Of a stretch of DNA of 64,000 bases, positions 1 to 8,022 are shown one piece after another; the stretch's first letter is position 1; every line of letters begins with the position of its first letter. The notes below the pieces were generated by a model. It ran no database searches, was not told where the DNA came from, and saw nothing but the letters and a program-made list of their open reading frames with translations. The position numbers were made by a program, and so were the translations under genes. Source of the DNA: CALZKI01 sp045124055 (lineage in GTDB: Bacteria > Bacillota > Clostridia > Lachnospirales > Lachnospiraceae); NCBI GenBank assembly GCA_045124055.1, contig JBGVKZ010000020.1:1-64000 (forward strand). Reading direction: 5' to 3'.

Positions 1-1
1 A

Positions 2-403
2 GAAAATCAGGATACGATTGCCATTGTTCTCTTATCGCAGATTAAGGGAGAAGAACATCATTATCATATATTTGATTTTGAAATAGGAAAGATTATTATA
101 GGAGAAGGTTCAGAATCTACGATATTAGAAGATGAAATAGTAGGGGAAGCAGATGAACAGGTGAAAGAGGAATTGATTGAACTGTTTGAAAAATATAATG
201 TCTATTCTTGGGAAACGAAACCCCAGAAAACATGGAGTGGTGATATAGTAGGCACATTGCCAAGCTGGAGTTTTAAAGTAAAATTTAGTGATAATACAAT
301 ATATAGAATTCATGGTGATACGTTTACAGACGAAACAGCCCCAGAATCTTTTGACCTTTTTGTCGATGACCTCAAAGCACTGGCTACAAGTTCACAAAAT
401 TAA
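2..403 (+). CDS. Unknown protein, 5' end outside window
   Basis: The reading frame is open from the first bases of the window to TAA at 401-403, giving 133 residues of a protein whose start lies upstream. A GTG at 161 could initiate, but the frame and coding character continue well before it, so I treat it as internal. The visible part is acidic and soluble, with no membrane segment or signal peptide. It contains a stretch rich in Glu and Ile (IGEGSEST, ILEDEIVGEADE) and a C-terminal region with alternating beta-like strands (WSFKVKFSDN, YRIHGDTF). I do not recognise the family. The gene ends about 40 bp before a bidirectional terminator shared with plsC. Confidence 0.6.
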   Translation, partial: ENQDTIAIVLLSQIKGEEHHYHIFDFEIGKIIIGEGSESTILEDEIVGEADEQVKEELIELFEKYNVYSWETKPQKTWSGDIVGTLPSWSFKVKFSDNTIYRIHGDTFTDETAPESFDLFVDDLKALATSSQN

Positions 404-440
404 AAAAACCTATATAAACTAAAGAAATTTATGCAAAAAG

Positions 441-495
441 AGACTCCCCATTGAATCGCCTAATATGAAACGGTTCAATAGGGAGTTTCCTTTTC
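441..495. terminator. Bidirectional intrinsic terminator
   Basis: A long inverted repeat pairs about 442-459 with 471-487, stem GACTCCCCATTGAATCG, with a 12-nt loop. A T-rich run follows on the plus side (488-495) and an A run precedes it (436-440), which becomes T's on the minus strand. It sits between two convergent genes and can serve both. Confidence 0.85.
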
Positions 496-532
496 GCTTC
501 CTAATTTTTTAATTCTCTACAATATTCCATAC

Positions 533-1264
533 CTATTCCGTTTTTCGATTTTTCTCATATTTTTCAACAATGATATTTCGTACATAATCGGATGGCGATT
601 TTTTAATGTCTGCCGGTAATTCATCAAGAATGATAGGTTCACAATATTCTATTGTAACATGAGTCTTTTTAATCCATGGAAAATGGTCTTCAAAAATACG
701 ATTCGTATTTGTAAGAACTACGGGTACAATAGGACAATTTGCCTTTGTGGCAATTTTGAAACTACCCTCATGGAATGGAAGGGTTTCCCCCTCTATTTTG
801 GAACGAGTTCCTTCAGGGAAGATAAATATTGAAACGCCGTTTTTAATTTTGTGAACCGCATCGATAATCATTTTCGCACCGGCTTTTAAATCACTTCTAT
901 CTAAGAAAAGACAATTTAAGTAACGCATCCACGTACATAGCAGAGGAACTTTTGCAATTTCCTTTTTAGCAACAAAGCCTGTTAGACCAGGGACTCTTAC
1001 ATAAGTTACCACGATATCAAAAATACTGTGATGATTTCCAACATACAAAACAGGTTTATCTTTAGGAACATTTTCTTCGCCGATTACCGTAACTTTGATG
1101 CCGGATAAAATAATAATTACCCGAAAAGCCCAATTTACAATCGCCAGAGAACTTTTCTGCTTTACCTGCATATTAAATTTCCCGATAATCCATTCAATAA
1201 AAAAGATAGGAATACTACATATTAAAAAAATAACAACAAATAATGCAACAATGATTATACGCAT
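533..1264 (-). CDS. plsC: 1-acyl-sn-glycerol-3-phosphate acyltransferase (PlsC family)
   Basis: This enzyme would transfer an acyl chain to the sn-2 position of lysophosphatidic acid, giving phosphatidic acid, at the inner face of the membrane. The 243-residue protein has an N-terminal hydrophobic segment (residues 3-27). It also carries the two family signatures: the catalytic NHxxxxD box (NHHSIFD, residues 77-83) and the glycerol-phosphate-binding box FPEGTRS (149-155). Length is normal for PlsC. It is transcribed alone on the minus strand and ends at a shared terminator. A second, more divergent acyltransferase lies at 56796. The family call is secure. The substrate is inferred from the family. 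Confidence 0.9.
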   Translation of the reverse strand: MRIIIVALFVVIFLICSIPIFFIEWIIGKFNMQVKQKSSLAIVNWAFRVIIILSGIKVTVIGEENVPKDKPVLYVGNHHSIFDIVVTYVRVPGLTGFVAKKEIAKVPLLCTWMRYLNCLFLDRSDLKAGAKMIIDAVHKIKNGVSIFIFPEGTRSKIEGETLPFHEGSFKIATKANCPIVPVVLTNTNRIFEDHFPWIKKTHVTIEYCEPIILDELPADIKKSPSDYVRNIIVEKYEKNRKTE

Positions 1265-1375
1265 ATGAGTGCCTCACTTTCTCAAAATATTATATCCGAG
1301 GAAAACTTGGAAAGCAATAGGAATAGCATCGATGAAATATTAATAAAATATAAAAAATAGTTTTTTGAGGTGTAT

Positions 1376-1783
1376 ATGAGTCATAAAATGCGATTGATTG
1401 TCGTAACAATACTTCTTGTGTGTAGTCTTATTTTTACAGGCTGTAAAAAAGAGGAAAAAATCAGAGATTTGGATTTTACGGTGGTTTCCAGTGAATGTAT
1501 TCCTACGGAGTTGCTTGAAGAAATTGAAACAAAAAAGCAGGGCGAATTCCAGTTGACCTTCCGTGACGGAAACTATTTGTATTTGTGCGTTGGGTACGGA
1601 AAGCAGAGTACAGGAGGATATAGTATTTGTGTAAAGGATTTATATTTAACGGATAAATCCATTGTACTGGATACGACACTTCTTGGTCCAAATCGAACAA
1701 AAGAGAAGGAAGTAAAGTCGGATACATTTCCATATATAGTAATTAGAATGGAATACATAGATGCAACTGTCATTTTTTCCTAG
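1376..1783 (+). CDS. Small lipoprotein of unknown function
   Basis: The predicted product has about 135 residues. It starts with a basic n-region, a hydrophobic h-region and a lipobox (IFTGC), followed by a charged linker (KKEEK), so it is very likely a lipid-anchored protein facing the outside. I choose ATG 1376 because GAGG at 1367-1370 is correctly spaced for it. The GTG at 1370 overlaps that Shine-Dalgarno. The mature part has two beta-rich stretches (LTFRDGNYLYLCVGYGKQ and a C-terminal VIRMEYIDATVIF). I do not recognise a family. It lies 42 bp upstream of the SipL-like gene and could share its transcript. Confidence 0.75.
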   Translation: MSHKMRLIVVTILLVCSLIFTGCKKEEKIRDLDFTVVSSECIPTELLEEIETKKQGEFQLTFRDGNYLYLCVGYGKQSTGGYSICVKDLYLTDKSIVLDTTLLGPNRTKEKEVKSDTFPYIVIRMEYIDATVIFS

Positions 1784-1825
1784 GTCTTATCATACATTTA
1801 AACAAGGCAGAATGGAGGATTATCA

Positions 1826-3403
1826 ATGGAATTAGTAAAGAAAAATATACATTTTAATCGCATTACAAAAAATGCGAGGAATCAAATTACTTTGGAGGAA
1901 GATGTAAATATTCCTGATACAAAAGAAGACATTGAAAGTATCCTTTTTCATAATCAACGGGTAACGATTGAGGAAGTTAAGGTAGGCGACCAGAAAGTAC
2001 ACATTAGAGGAAGACTTAGTTATGCTATTTTATATCGTTCGGAAGAATCCGGTAGACTTTGTAGTATGGAAGGAAGTATCCCGATTGAAGAAAAATTGTA
2101 TATGGAAGGTATAGAAAATTCCGATAAAGTTACTGTGAAAGCGTGCATAGAGGATTTTTCAGCAGGCATCATTAATTCAAGAAAAATCAGTCTACAATCT
2201 ATCTTAGATTTAAAGGCCTATGTTCAGGAATTATACGATGAGCAAATTACTACTGCGGTAGAAGATGAAGAAAGCGAAGTGCTAAAAAAAGAATGCGAAT
2301 TTACACAGCTTGCTGTATGTAAAAAGGATATTTTTCGCTTTCGAGAAAACATTACAATTCCAAACAATATGCCAAATGTAGAAGAAGTTATCTGGAAAAA
2401 TATTTGCGTACAGGAATTCGAATGTAAAGCCCTGGACGGGCAGCTTTCGATTCAGGGGAAAGTCTTGGTGTTCATTATTTATGAAGGTGAAAGAGATAGC
2501 CATCATCAGACTTATCAGACTACAGTTCCATTTAATGCGACTTTGGAATGTTCTGGCAGCAATATGAATATGCTATCGGATATTTCTTATGATATTGTAG
2601 ATAGTCAGGTGCATTTGGAAAGTGATTTTGATGGAGAAGCAAGAAGCTTTGGTATTGAAATGGTTTTTGAACTGGATATTAATATTTATGCCACAGAAAA
2701 AGTTGCAACATTATGGGATTTATATGGAATCCAAAAAGAATTAACGCCTACTACAGAAAATATAAGCTACGATGTTCTTTCTATGAACCAAAATGGCAAT
2801 ATGAAAGTCGCGGATACGGTTCGAATTCCTGGTATGGAAGAAGGGAATTGCAGAATTTTATATGGTGAAGGCGATAGTATTTTAGAAAAGTACGAGGTGA
2901 CAGAGGAAGGCATTATGGTACACGGAATGCTACAATGTCAGGTGCTTTTTGAACAGGGAAACGAAGAAAATGAATATAATAGTGGTCAGAGTATGATTCC
3001 GTTTAGCCAATTAATCGAATTTCCGAAGGACACAAATACAAATTGGAAAGATATTTTAAATAACCTCTCTTGTAATATTCAGTTACATTGCAATCTTATA
3101 CAGTTTGCACCAGCGGGAGAGGGAGAAATGGAAGTTCGTGCAAATGTGGATTATGGGCTTTTAATGTTTGAGAAGAAAATGGGCAGAAACATTACAGGTG
3201 TTGATGTAAAAGAAATGGATATGGAAAAATGCAACAATTTGCCGTCTATGGCAATCTATTTTGCAAAACCGGGAGACAGCTTATGGGAAATGGGTAAAAA
3301 GTATTGCGTGCCAATCAGACAGATTCGAGAAATGAATCACATTTCCAGTGAGGACATCAAAACCGGAGAAAGAGTGCTCATTGTCAGAGGGGCATATTCA
3401 TAA
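1826..3403 (+). CDS. sipL: SPOCS (DUF3794)/LysM spore-coat protein, SipL-like
   Basis: The 525-residue protein is built from repeated SPOCS (DUF3794) beta modules through most of its length and ends in a LysM domain (about residues 475-522, containing AKPGDSLWEMGKKYCVP, followed by asparagine and ISSEDIKTGE). This architecture matches SipL of Clostridioides difficile, which binds SpoIVA through its LysM domain and is needed to attach the coat to the forespore. Length is close to SipL. The role here is inferred from architecture. No signal peptide is seen, as expected for a mother-cell protein. GGAGG at 1814-1818 precedes the ATG. ispE lies about 3 kb downstream, separated by an accessory patch. 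Confidence 0.75.
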   Translation: MELVKKNIHFNRITKNARNQITLEEDVNIPDTKEDIESILFHNQRVTIEEVKVGDQKVHIRGRLSYAILYRSEESGRLCSMEGSIPIEEKLYMEGIENSDKVTVKACIEDFSAGIINSRKISLQSILDLKAYVQELYDEQITTAVEDEESEVLKKECEFTQLAVCKKDIFRFRENITIPNNMPNVEEVIWKNICVQEFECKALDGQLSIQGKVLVFIIYEGERDSHHQTYQTTVPFNATLECSGSNMNMLSDISYDIVDSQVHLESDFDGEARSFGIEMVFELDINIYATEKVATLWDLYGIQKELTPTTENISYDVLSMNQNGNMKVADTVRIPGMEEGNCRILYGEGDSILEKYEVTEEGIMVHGMLQCQVLFEQGNEENEYNSGQSMIPFSQLIEFPKDTNTNWKDILNNLSCNIQLHCNLIQFAPAGEGEMEVRANVDYGLLMFEKKMGRNITGVDVKEMDMEKCNNLPSMAIYFAKPGDSLWEMGKKYCVPIRQIREMNHISSEDIKTGERVLIVRGAYS

Positions 3404-3451
3404 ATTATTATTATACATCATAAAATAAATTATAGAGTGTGTGACAAGATG

Positions 3452-3493
3452 AAAAAATAAGCCAGCGTCCTTTTTCCTTTAGACGCTGGCTTA
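3452..3493 (-). terminator. Intrinsic terminator of the 3512-4141 gene
   Basis: A perfect 12-bp inverted repeat (3458-3469 with 3482-3493) contains AAGCCAGCGTC and a 12-nt loop. On the minus strand it is followed by a run of six T (plus-strand A's at 3452-3457). The T content on the plus side is weak, so it mainly ends the minus-strand gene. Confidence 0.85.
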
Positions 3494-3511
3494 ATACTTT
3501 GCTTTCCTAAA

Positions 3512-4141
3512 TTATTCTGTAACGGATTCTGTTTCTGTTTGTGGATTAATTAACTTATCAAACTTTTCAAAAACAGCATCATAAGTTCTCTGGCAAATAG
3601 AAGGTAATTCTCCGCCCCAAGTTTTTTCAGCCTGCTTGTAACCTTTTTCAAAAGCAGCCTTCATTTCTTCTAATTTATCTGGGTCATCGCCACAAAGTGC
3701 AACTGCAAAATCTATAATACGATTAGAAGTTGCTTCTACGCCCCAGTAGCCATCTTCTGCAATATCTGCCTGAGCCTGAGCTTTTGTAGCAGCATCTACT
3801 GTAAAGTTACCACTTGACAAAATAGACCAAATATCATTAGCCTGTCCGTAAGTCTGAGTCTGTTTGTTGATTGTGCGGAAAACGATGGACTGTAATTGTG
3901 CCATACGTGCTTCCTGGTCAGCTTGCAACTGAGCTTTCAGTTCTTTATTTTTTTCCAGTTTAACAGCCTGTTTTTCTTCATTCTGCTGTTTAGTTACTTC
4001 ACTTGGTTCATATACAACGCCTTCATTTACGGCTTTAGAAGTAGAGTTTTCTGCTTCCTTAGTCACAGAAGTTTTTGACGTATATGCACTATAAGCTTCA
4101 GTTACGTTAGTAGTTACATTTGTAATTCCATTTACATTCAT
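3512..4141 (-). CDS. Hypothetical protein, DUF5610-like C-terminal region
   Basis: The 209-residue protein lacks a signal peptide. It starts with a Thr/Asn/Ser-rich segment (residues 1-60), then a Lys/Glu/Gln-rich helix likely to form a coiled coil (about 50-90). The C-terminal part (about 125-200) carries the pattern EDGYWGVEATSNRI, CGDDPDKLEE and KTWGGELPSICQRTYDAV. That pattern resembles proteins annotated DUF5610; I make this link from memory and moderately. Function is unknown. A strong ribosome binding site (AAGGAGGG) precedes the ATG. It is a single-gene unit with its own terminator. Confidence 0.7.
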   Translation of the reverse strand: MNVNGITNVTTNVTEAYSAYTSKTSVTKEAENSTSKAVNEGVVYEPSEVTKQQNEEKQAVKLEKNKELKAQLQADQEARMAQLQSIVFRTINKQTQTYGQANDIWSILSSGNFTVDAATKAQAQADIAEDGYWGVEATSNRIIDFAVALCGDDPDKLEEMKAAFEKGYKQAEKTWGGELPSICQRTYDAVFEKFDKLINPQTETESVTE

Positions 4142-4258
4142 ACTTTTTCCCTCCTTGGTAGTGCATTAATCTACTTTATCTTATCATACACTATTTCGGC
4201 ATAAATATCAAAAACTTTATAGGTTTACAGAAAAAAATATTATTAAAATAAAAATAGC

Positions 4259-4292
4259 GTGACAAACCAAATTAGTATAGCTATAATACACA
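4259..4292 (+). promoter_or_regulatory. Promoter GTGACA-N17-TATAAT of the type VII-like locus
   Basis: A -35 box GTGACA (4259-4264) and a -10 box TATAAT (4282-4287) are 17 bp apart. The sequence continues as ACACA, so the core reads TATAATACACA. The same -35, spacing and extended -10 are found in front of the LXG toxin gene on the minus strand at 52433-52466. The start site would fall near 4294, about 30 nt before the ATG at 4325. Confidence 0.7.
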
Positions 4293-4324
4293 GTGTAGAA
4301 GGTGCGTAAAAAGGGGATGAGAGT

Positions 4325-4618
4325 ATGAGTGAAATATTAGTAAATCATGAGGCAGTCATCAACGAAGCGAAAGTTATCGAGGAGGCTGCCCAATTTTTTT
4401 CTTATAAAACTTTGCATAATCCGGATATAAACACCATGTTGGTTGCAAATGACAGTGGCAAAAGTGCATATTATGATTCACAGCGGACGCTATCATTGTT
4501 ACAAAGTGGAATTGAAAAAGAAGTAGAAAATATTAAGAAAATGGACCAAGAATATTTAAAATGCGATAATTCCATAGCAAATGCTACAAAGGTTATAGTA
4601 GAAACAAGTGGTATGTAG
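4325..4618 (+). CDS. Small helical protein, WXG100/type VII-effector-like
   Basis: The 97-residue protein is predicted to be almost entirely helical, with no signal peptide or membrane segment. Its size, the Asn-Asp-Ser-Gly turn in the middle (ANDSGKSAYYD), and amphipathic helices on both sides resemble small type VII secretion partners (WXG100-like or TIGR04197-like). The canonical WXG turn is absent, so this is a weak family call. Short proteins of this type commonly accompany LXG toxins; no toxin remains directly downstream. A good ribosome binding site (AAGGGGAT) precedes the ATG. It heads a run of same-strand accessory genes and shares its promoter core with the LXG toxin at 50407-52275. 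Confidence 0.6.
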   Translation: MSEILVNHEAVINEAKVIEEAAQFFSYKTLHNPDINTMLVANDSGKSAYYDSQRTLSLLQSGIEKEVENIKKMDQEYLKCDNSIANATKVIVETSGM

Positions 4619-4659
4619 AGGGATAGAATGAAGAATACAGAAAAAGAAGAAGCTTTGCA

Positions 4660-4998
4660 ATGGAGGAGTATGAGGAAGCGAAAGAGACTACGGCCAATGT
4701 AGAGTTTATACAGAATTATTTTGAGGATGCGAAAGCTGCCAATACCTATGCAGATTATAGTTGCTGTGCGAATATTGTAGAATATGATACATATAACGTA
4801 AATGGCAGAAAATTATATGCATATGAGGGAAAATTAACTGAATCAAAAATACGAAAAGTAAATGAGTTATTAAATTTTCCTGTTACCTTGGATGAAATAT
4901 TCAATAATCCAGTTCAAATATGGGAAGAGACTGAAAAAAAGGATGAAATACAAGGTTGGAGAGACACATATAGGAAGATAATAGAGAATGAGATTTGA
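4660..4998 (+). CDS. Hypothetical protein, first of three tandem related genes
   Basis: The predicted protein has 112 acidic residues. Its C-terminal half (LLNFPVTLDEIFNNPVQIWEE) resembles the segments NWITVDWVMENPKDAVKICDE in the 5645 gene and NQITKDWVFDNNRQSLELA in the 5021 gene. It therefore looks like a relative of those proteins without their N-terminal membrane segment. The start is uncertain: the ATG at 4660 has only a weak GAAGAAG upstream. A better ribosome binding site (AGAGGGAT) precedes an out-of-frame ATG at 4628 that runs into a stop after 24 codons. The gene may be N-terminally damaged. Function unknown. Confidence 0.45.
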   Translation: MEEYEEAKETTANVEFIQNYFEDAKAANTYADYSCCANIVEYDTYNVNGRKLYAYEGKLTESKIRKVNELLNFPVTLDEIFNNPVQIWEETEKKDEIQGWRDTYRKIIENEI

Positions 4999-5020
4999 AT
5001 GAAATAAGCGGGGAAAAAGA

Positions 5021-5607
5021 ATGAAAAAGTGGTTAAAAGTAGTTTTATGGATTGTATGCATAGTGTTACAAGAAATCATAGTCATATTTGGTGCCTTCTT
5101 CTTTTATGACTATTCTAAGGCAAAACAGAGAATAGAGGAATTGGCAGAAGAACCGTATTTTACCAGGTTTGAATTAACAGCCGAGGAGGTGGAGCTATTT
5201 TTGGGTACTATGGCGGTACTATAGTTCCAAAATGGGATAAACAATGGTATTTACCACATTGGCCAGACTATTCTTATTATAGATTTTACAGTCAAGGGAC
5301 AGAACCGGATATAAAAGTTGCGGTATTAAATTATTGGTTGTTCATAGAAAAAAATAATTATCCACAGGAAATAGATGATATTGTAACCAAATATGGTTTT
5401 GCAAAAACTAATCAAATAACGAAAGATTGGGTGTTTGACAATAATCGACAATCATTAGAATTAGCTATAGCTATGGATAATATAGGTAAAGATTTGAAAG
5501 ATCAGGAGTTAGTAGATGAGGCATATCATACTTGTATGATAGAATGCAATATTACGGCTATTGCGTGTACGCAAATAGTTCAAATACCATATAGCTTTCT
5601 GAAGTAA
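5021..5607 (+). pseudogene. Frameshifted membrane-anchored protein, paralogue of 5645-6181
   Basis: The 5' part encodes MKKWLKVVLWIVC and a long N-terminal membrane segment, then stops at TAG 5222-5224 after 67 residues. Reading on in the next frame from a run of five T (5198-5202) restores a protein up to TAA at 5607. That product continues GYYGGTIVPKWDKQWY and then HWPDYSYY, VAVLNYWLF, KYGFAKTNQITKDWVF, which aligns along its length with the intact 5645 gene. A single extra T in the homopolymer explains the break. It is either a decayed copy, a phase-variable switch or a sequencing error. A good ribosome binding site (GGGG, spacing about 8) precedes the ATG. Function unknown. Confidence 0.75.
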
Positions 5608-5644
5608 GCTTTGAACGTCGAAGATAATAATAAGGGGATTTGGA

Positions 5645-6181
5645 ATGAAAAAAAGAAAATGTATTAAGATAATCTTGGCTATATTGATTATTTTAGTTCA
5701 GGATGTTCTATTATCAATAGGAATAGTAAATTATATAGAAAAAGAGGAAGAAGAAGAGAGAAAAAGCACAATACCATATTTTACGGATAAAGGATTGAAA
5801 TATGGTGAAATAAGATTTATGCGAGAATATTTTAGGGTAGAGGAAGACCCGTATAGTTTGTTTTTTGAAGAGGAACATTGGCCAGATTATAGTTATTATA
5901 CGATAGAACCTACGGAAAATACAGAAAAAGTAGTGTCACTTGTTAATTATCATTTGTTTATAAATCCAGACGAAAGCGATGAAAAAGCTCTAGAAATTGC
6001 AAAAGAATATGGTTTCTCGGAAGATAATTGGATTACAGTCGATTGGGTTATGGAGAATCCCAAAGATGCGGTTAAAATTTGTGATGAATTAGGGTATGAT
6101 TCTTGGAATCATGAATTGATTAGGGAAGGCTATGAAGTGGGGGATTATTATATGATTCATAAGAGTACATCAGAGGAATAG
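5645..6181 (+). CDS. Membrane-anchored hypothetical protein, intact tandem paralogue
   Basis: The 178-residue protein has a basic start (MKKRKCIK), one membrane segment (about residues 8-30) and a strongly acidic run (EKEEEEER, 33-40). A soluble domain follows with two landmarks shared with the frameshifted upstream copy: HWPDYSYY near residue 82 and a repeat-like ALEIAKEYGFSEDNWITVDW near 118-137. The membrane segment is not followed by a lipobox, so an anchored topology with the domain outside is likely. A small tandem family behind a type VII-like gene suggests accessory or immunity proteins, but this is inference only. The ribosome binding site is AAGGGGAT. I do not recognise the family. 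Confidence 0.65.
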   Translation: MKKRKCIKIILAILIILVQDVLLSIGIVNYIEKEEEEERKSTIPYFTDKGLKYGEIRFMREYFRVEEDPYSLFFEEEHWPDYSYYTIEPTENTEKVVSLVNYHLFINPDESDEKALEIAKEYGFSEDNWITVDWVMENPKDAVKICDELGYDSWNHELIREGYEVGDYYMIHKSTSEE

Positions 6182-6280
6182 ATGAGTGAAGATTATTCGT
6201 GGGCATTAGAATATCCCTATGAAGCCACGGAGGGCTCTAATTCAATGAAATATAGCAAATCAATAAAACCATTTGGTTAA
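6182..6280 (+). CDS. Possible 32-residue ORF overlapping a terminator
   Basis: ATG at 6182 directly follows the stop of the previous gene, and a GAGGA motif in that gene's last codons could act as Shine-Dalgarno, so translational coupling is possible. The product (MSEDYSWALEYPYEATEGSN and 12 more residues) is acidic with a basic tail. Its stop codon lies inside the first arm of the terminator at 6266. It could equally be a relic or chance frame. Confidence 0.2.
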   Translation: MSEDYSWALEYPYEATEGSNSMKYSKSIKPFG

Positions 6281-6299
6281 TGAAACCAAGTGGTTTTTA
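6266..6299 (+). terminator. Intrinsic terminator ending the 4.3-6.2 kb accessory genes
   Basis: The 13-bp arms 6266-6278 and 6284-6296 (AAACCATTTGGTT with one G-T wobble) have a 5-nt loop, and the 3' arm ends in a T run (6294-6298). Confidence 0.8.
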
Positions 6300-6318
6300 A
6301 TATGTGCATTATACAATA

Positions 6319-6347
6319 TTGATAATTTCAGAAAAATTGTATATAAT
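6319..6347 (+). promoter_or_regulatory. Vegetative promoter of ispE-GntR
   Basis: TTGATA (6319-6324) and a perfect TATAAT (6342-6347) are 17 bp apart, about 52 bp before the ispE ATG. This is a near-consensus sigma-A promoter directly after the upstream terminator. Confidence 0.75.
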
Positions 6348-6398
6348 TAAATACAATCATTGTATACAAAATACAAATGCGAGAAGGAACATAGGATT

Positions 6399-7280
6399 AT
6401 GGATAAAGTAGTTACAAAAGCTTATGCAAAAATAAACTTAGGATTAGATGTATTGAGAAAAAGACCTGACGGCTATCACGATGTGAAAATGATTATGCAG
6501 ACCGTGGATTTGTATGATGTGTTGTCAGTGTCTAAAAAAGAGGAAAACACCATTACCATTTCCACACAGAAAGAAGAATTGCCTGTCAATGAAGATAATC
6601 TTATTTATAAGGCAATAAAATTGATGAAAGATACTTATGGATTTGAAGGTGGCGTTCACGTAGATTTAGTAAAAAATATTCCGATTGCGGCGGGAATGGC
6701 AGGCGGTAGTACTGATGCAGCAGGTGCTATGCGAGCTGTGAACGAGCTTTTTGAAATCAATAGACCATTAAAAGAACTGGAGCAGATTGCGGTAAAGATT
6801 GGTGCAGATGTGCCGTATTGTGTGCAAGGTGGAACTGTTTTATCGGAAGGAATCGGGGAGTTGCTGACCAATCTTCCTGATGCACCACAGTGCATTTTGT
6901 TGATTGCGAAACCGGACATTTCAGTGTCTACCAAATATGTATATGAAAACCTGAATTTACCAAGTATTGAAAAACACCCAGACATAGATGCTATGGTGAA
7001 AACCATAAAAGAAGGCGATATGCAAGGTATGATAGAGCAGATGGATAATGTGCTTGCCAGTGTCACAGAACAGAAATATGAAATTATCGGCAAGATAAAA
7101 AAGACGATGATAAAACAGGGGGCACTTAAAGCACTAATGAGTGGTAGCGGCCCAACGGTATTCGGTATTTTTGATACGATGGTACAGGCGGCAAGTGCCT
7201 ATGATGCCATTAAAGAGAATGCTATGGCAAAGGAAATTTTCATTTCTAAGTTTATCAATCCAAAGGAGGAAAACCTATGA
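6399..7280 (+). CDS. ispE: 4-diphosphocytidyl-2-C-methyl-D-erythritol kinase (IspE)
   Basis: IspE phosphorylates CDP-methylerythritol in the non-mevalonate isoprenoid pathway. The 293-residue protein is a GHMP kinase: the N-terminal KAYAKINLGLDV box, the glycine-rich ATP loop PIAAGMAGGSTDAAGA (about residues 90-105), and the C-terminal LMSGSGPTVFGIF motif are all present. I choose ATG 6399 over an in-frame start at 6360 because the family begins just before KAYAKINL and GAAGGA at 6383-6388 is suitably spaced for it. The stop overlaps the ATG of the GntR-type gene (ATGA), so the two are translationally coupled. Confidence 0.95.
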   Translation: MDKVVTKAYAKINLGLDVLRKRPDGYHDVKMIMQTVDLYDVLSVSKKEENTITISTQKEELPVNEDNLIYKAIKLMKDTYGFEGGVHVDLVKNIPIAAGMAGGSTDAAGAMRAVNELFEINRPLKELEQIAVKIGADVPYCVQGGTVLSEGIGELLTNLPDAPQCILLIAKPDISVSTKYVYENLNLPSIEKHPDIDAMVKTIKEGDMQGMIEQMDNVLASVTEQKYEIIGKIKKTMIKQGALKALMSGSGPTVFGIFDTMVQAASAYDAIKENAMAKEIFISKFINPKEENL

Positions 7281-7963
7281 GTGACCAGTTACAATTAGGG
7301 ATGGACGAATTTTTACCACTTCGAGACGTTGTGTTTAATACTTTAAGACAGGCAATTTTAACAGGAGAATTAAAACCCGGAGAAAGGCTTATGGAAATTC
7401 ATTTGGCCAATCGTTTGGGAGTAAGCAGAACGCCAATTAGGGAAGCAATTAGAAAATTGGAATTAGAAGGACTTGTTACTATGATTCCAAGAAAGGGTGC
7501 AGAAGTTGCCCAGATTACTGAAAAAAGTATGAAAGATGTCTTGGAAGTAAGAAGAACCCTAGATGCTCTTTCAGCAGAACTTGCCTGTGAAAGAATTACT
7601 AAAGAGGAAGAAGAAAAGCTGGCAATAGCTTGTCAGAACTTTGAAGATGCAGTGAAAACAAAAGATGCAAAAGTGATTGCCAAAGCAGATGTGGCACTTC
7701 ACGATATTATTGCGGCCGCCACGGGAAACCAAAGATTAATTCAACTGATTAATAATCTTGCAGAGCAAATGTACCGCTATCGTTTTGAGTATATAAAGGA
7801 TACAAGTCAGCATGAAAGAATCATTACAGAGCATAGAATTATCTATGAAAGTATTGTGAAAAAAGATAAACAGGCGGCTTCCGATATGGCGAAAACTCAT
7901 ATTGATAATCAGGAAAAAGCTGTTATCAACCGTATTCGTTTAGAACAGGCAAATAAAAAGTAA
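7277..7963 (+). CDS. GntR-family transcriptional regulator (FCD/FadR subfamily)
   Basis: The 228-residue protein has a winged helix-turn-helix at residues about 14-80, with the typical LRQAILTGELKPGERL and LANRLGVSRTPIREAIRKLE motifs. An all-helical FCD effector domain follows (about 90-215), with histidines (ALHDII, EHRIIYE) in positions that bind a metal in this subfamily. It overlaps ispE by four bases and is in the same operon. The ligand cannot be read from sequence; FCD regulators generally sense small carboxylic acids. Coupling to ispE seems a conserved linkage rather than a clue to a target. Confidence 0.9.
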   Translation: MSDQLQLGMDEFLPLRDVVFNTLRQAILTGELKPGERLMEIHLANRLGVSRTPIREAIRKLELEGLVTMIPRKGAEVAQITEKSMKDVLEVRRTLDALSAELACERITKEEEEKLAIACQNFEDAVKTKDAKVIAKADVALHDIIAAATGNQRLIQLINNLAEQMYRYRFEYIKDTSQHERIITEHRIIYESIVKKDKQAASDMAKTHIDNQEKAVINRIRLEQANKK

Positions 7964-8022
7964 TGTTTAAAATATAATAATAGTGGCAATCCTTTTTATG
8001 TCGACGGAAAAGAGGATTGCAT

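Noticed and set aside
4628..4702. A 24-codon frame with a good ribosome binding site upstream of the 4660 gene.
   Set aside because: The product is a short basic peptide without a family; it more likely marks damage to the start of the 4660 gene, so it is noted there and not listed as a gene.
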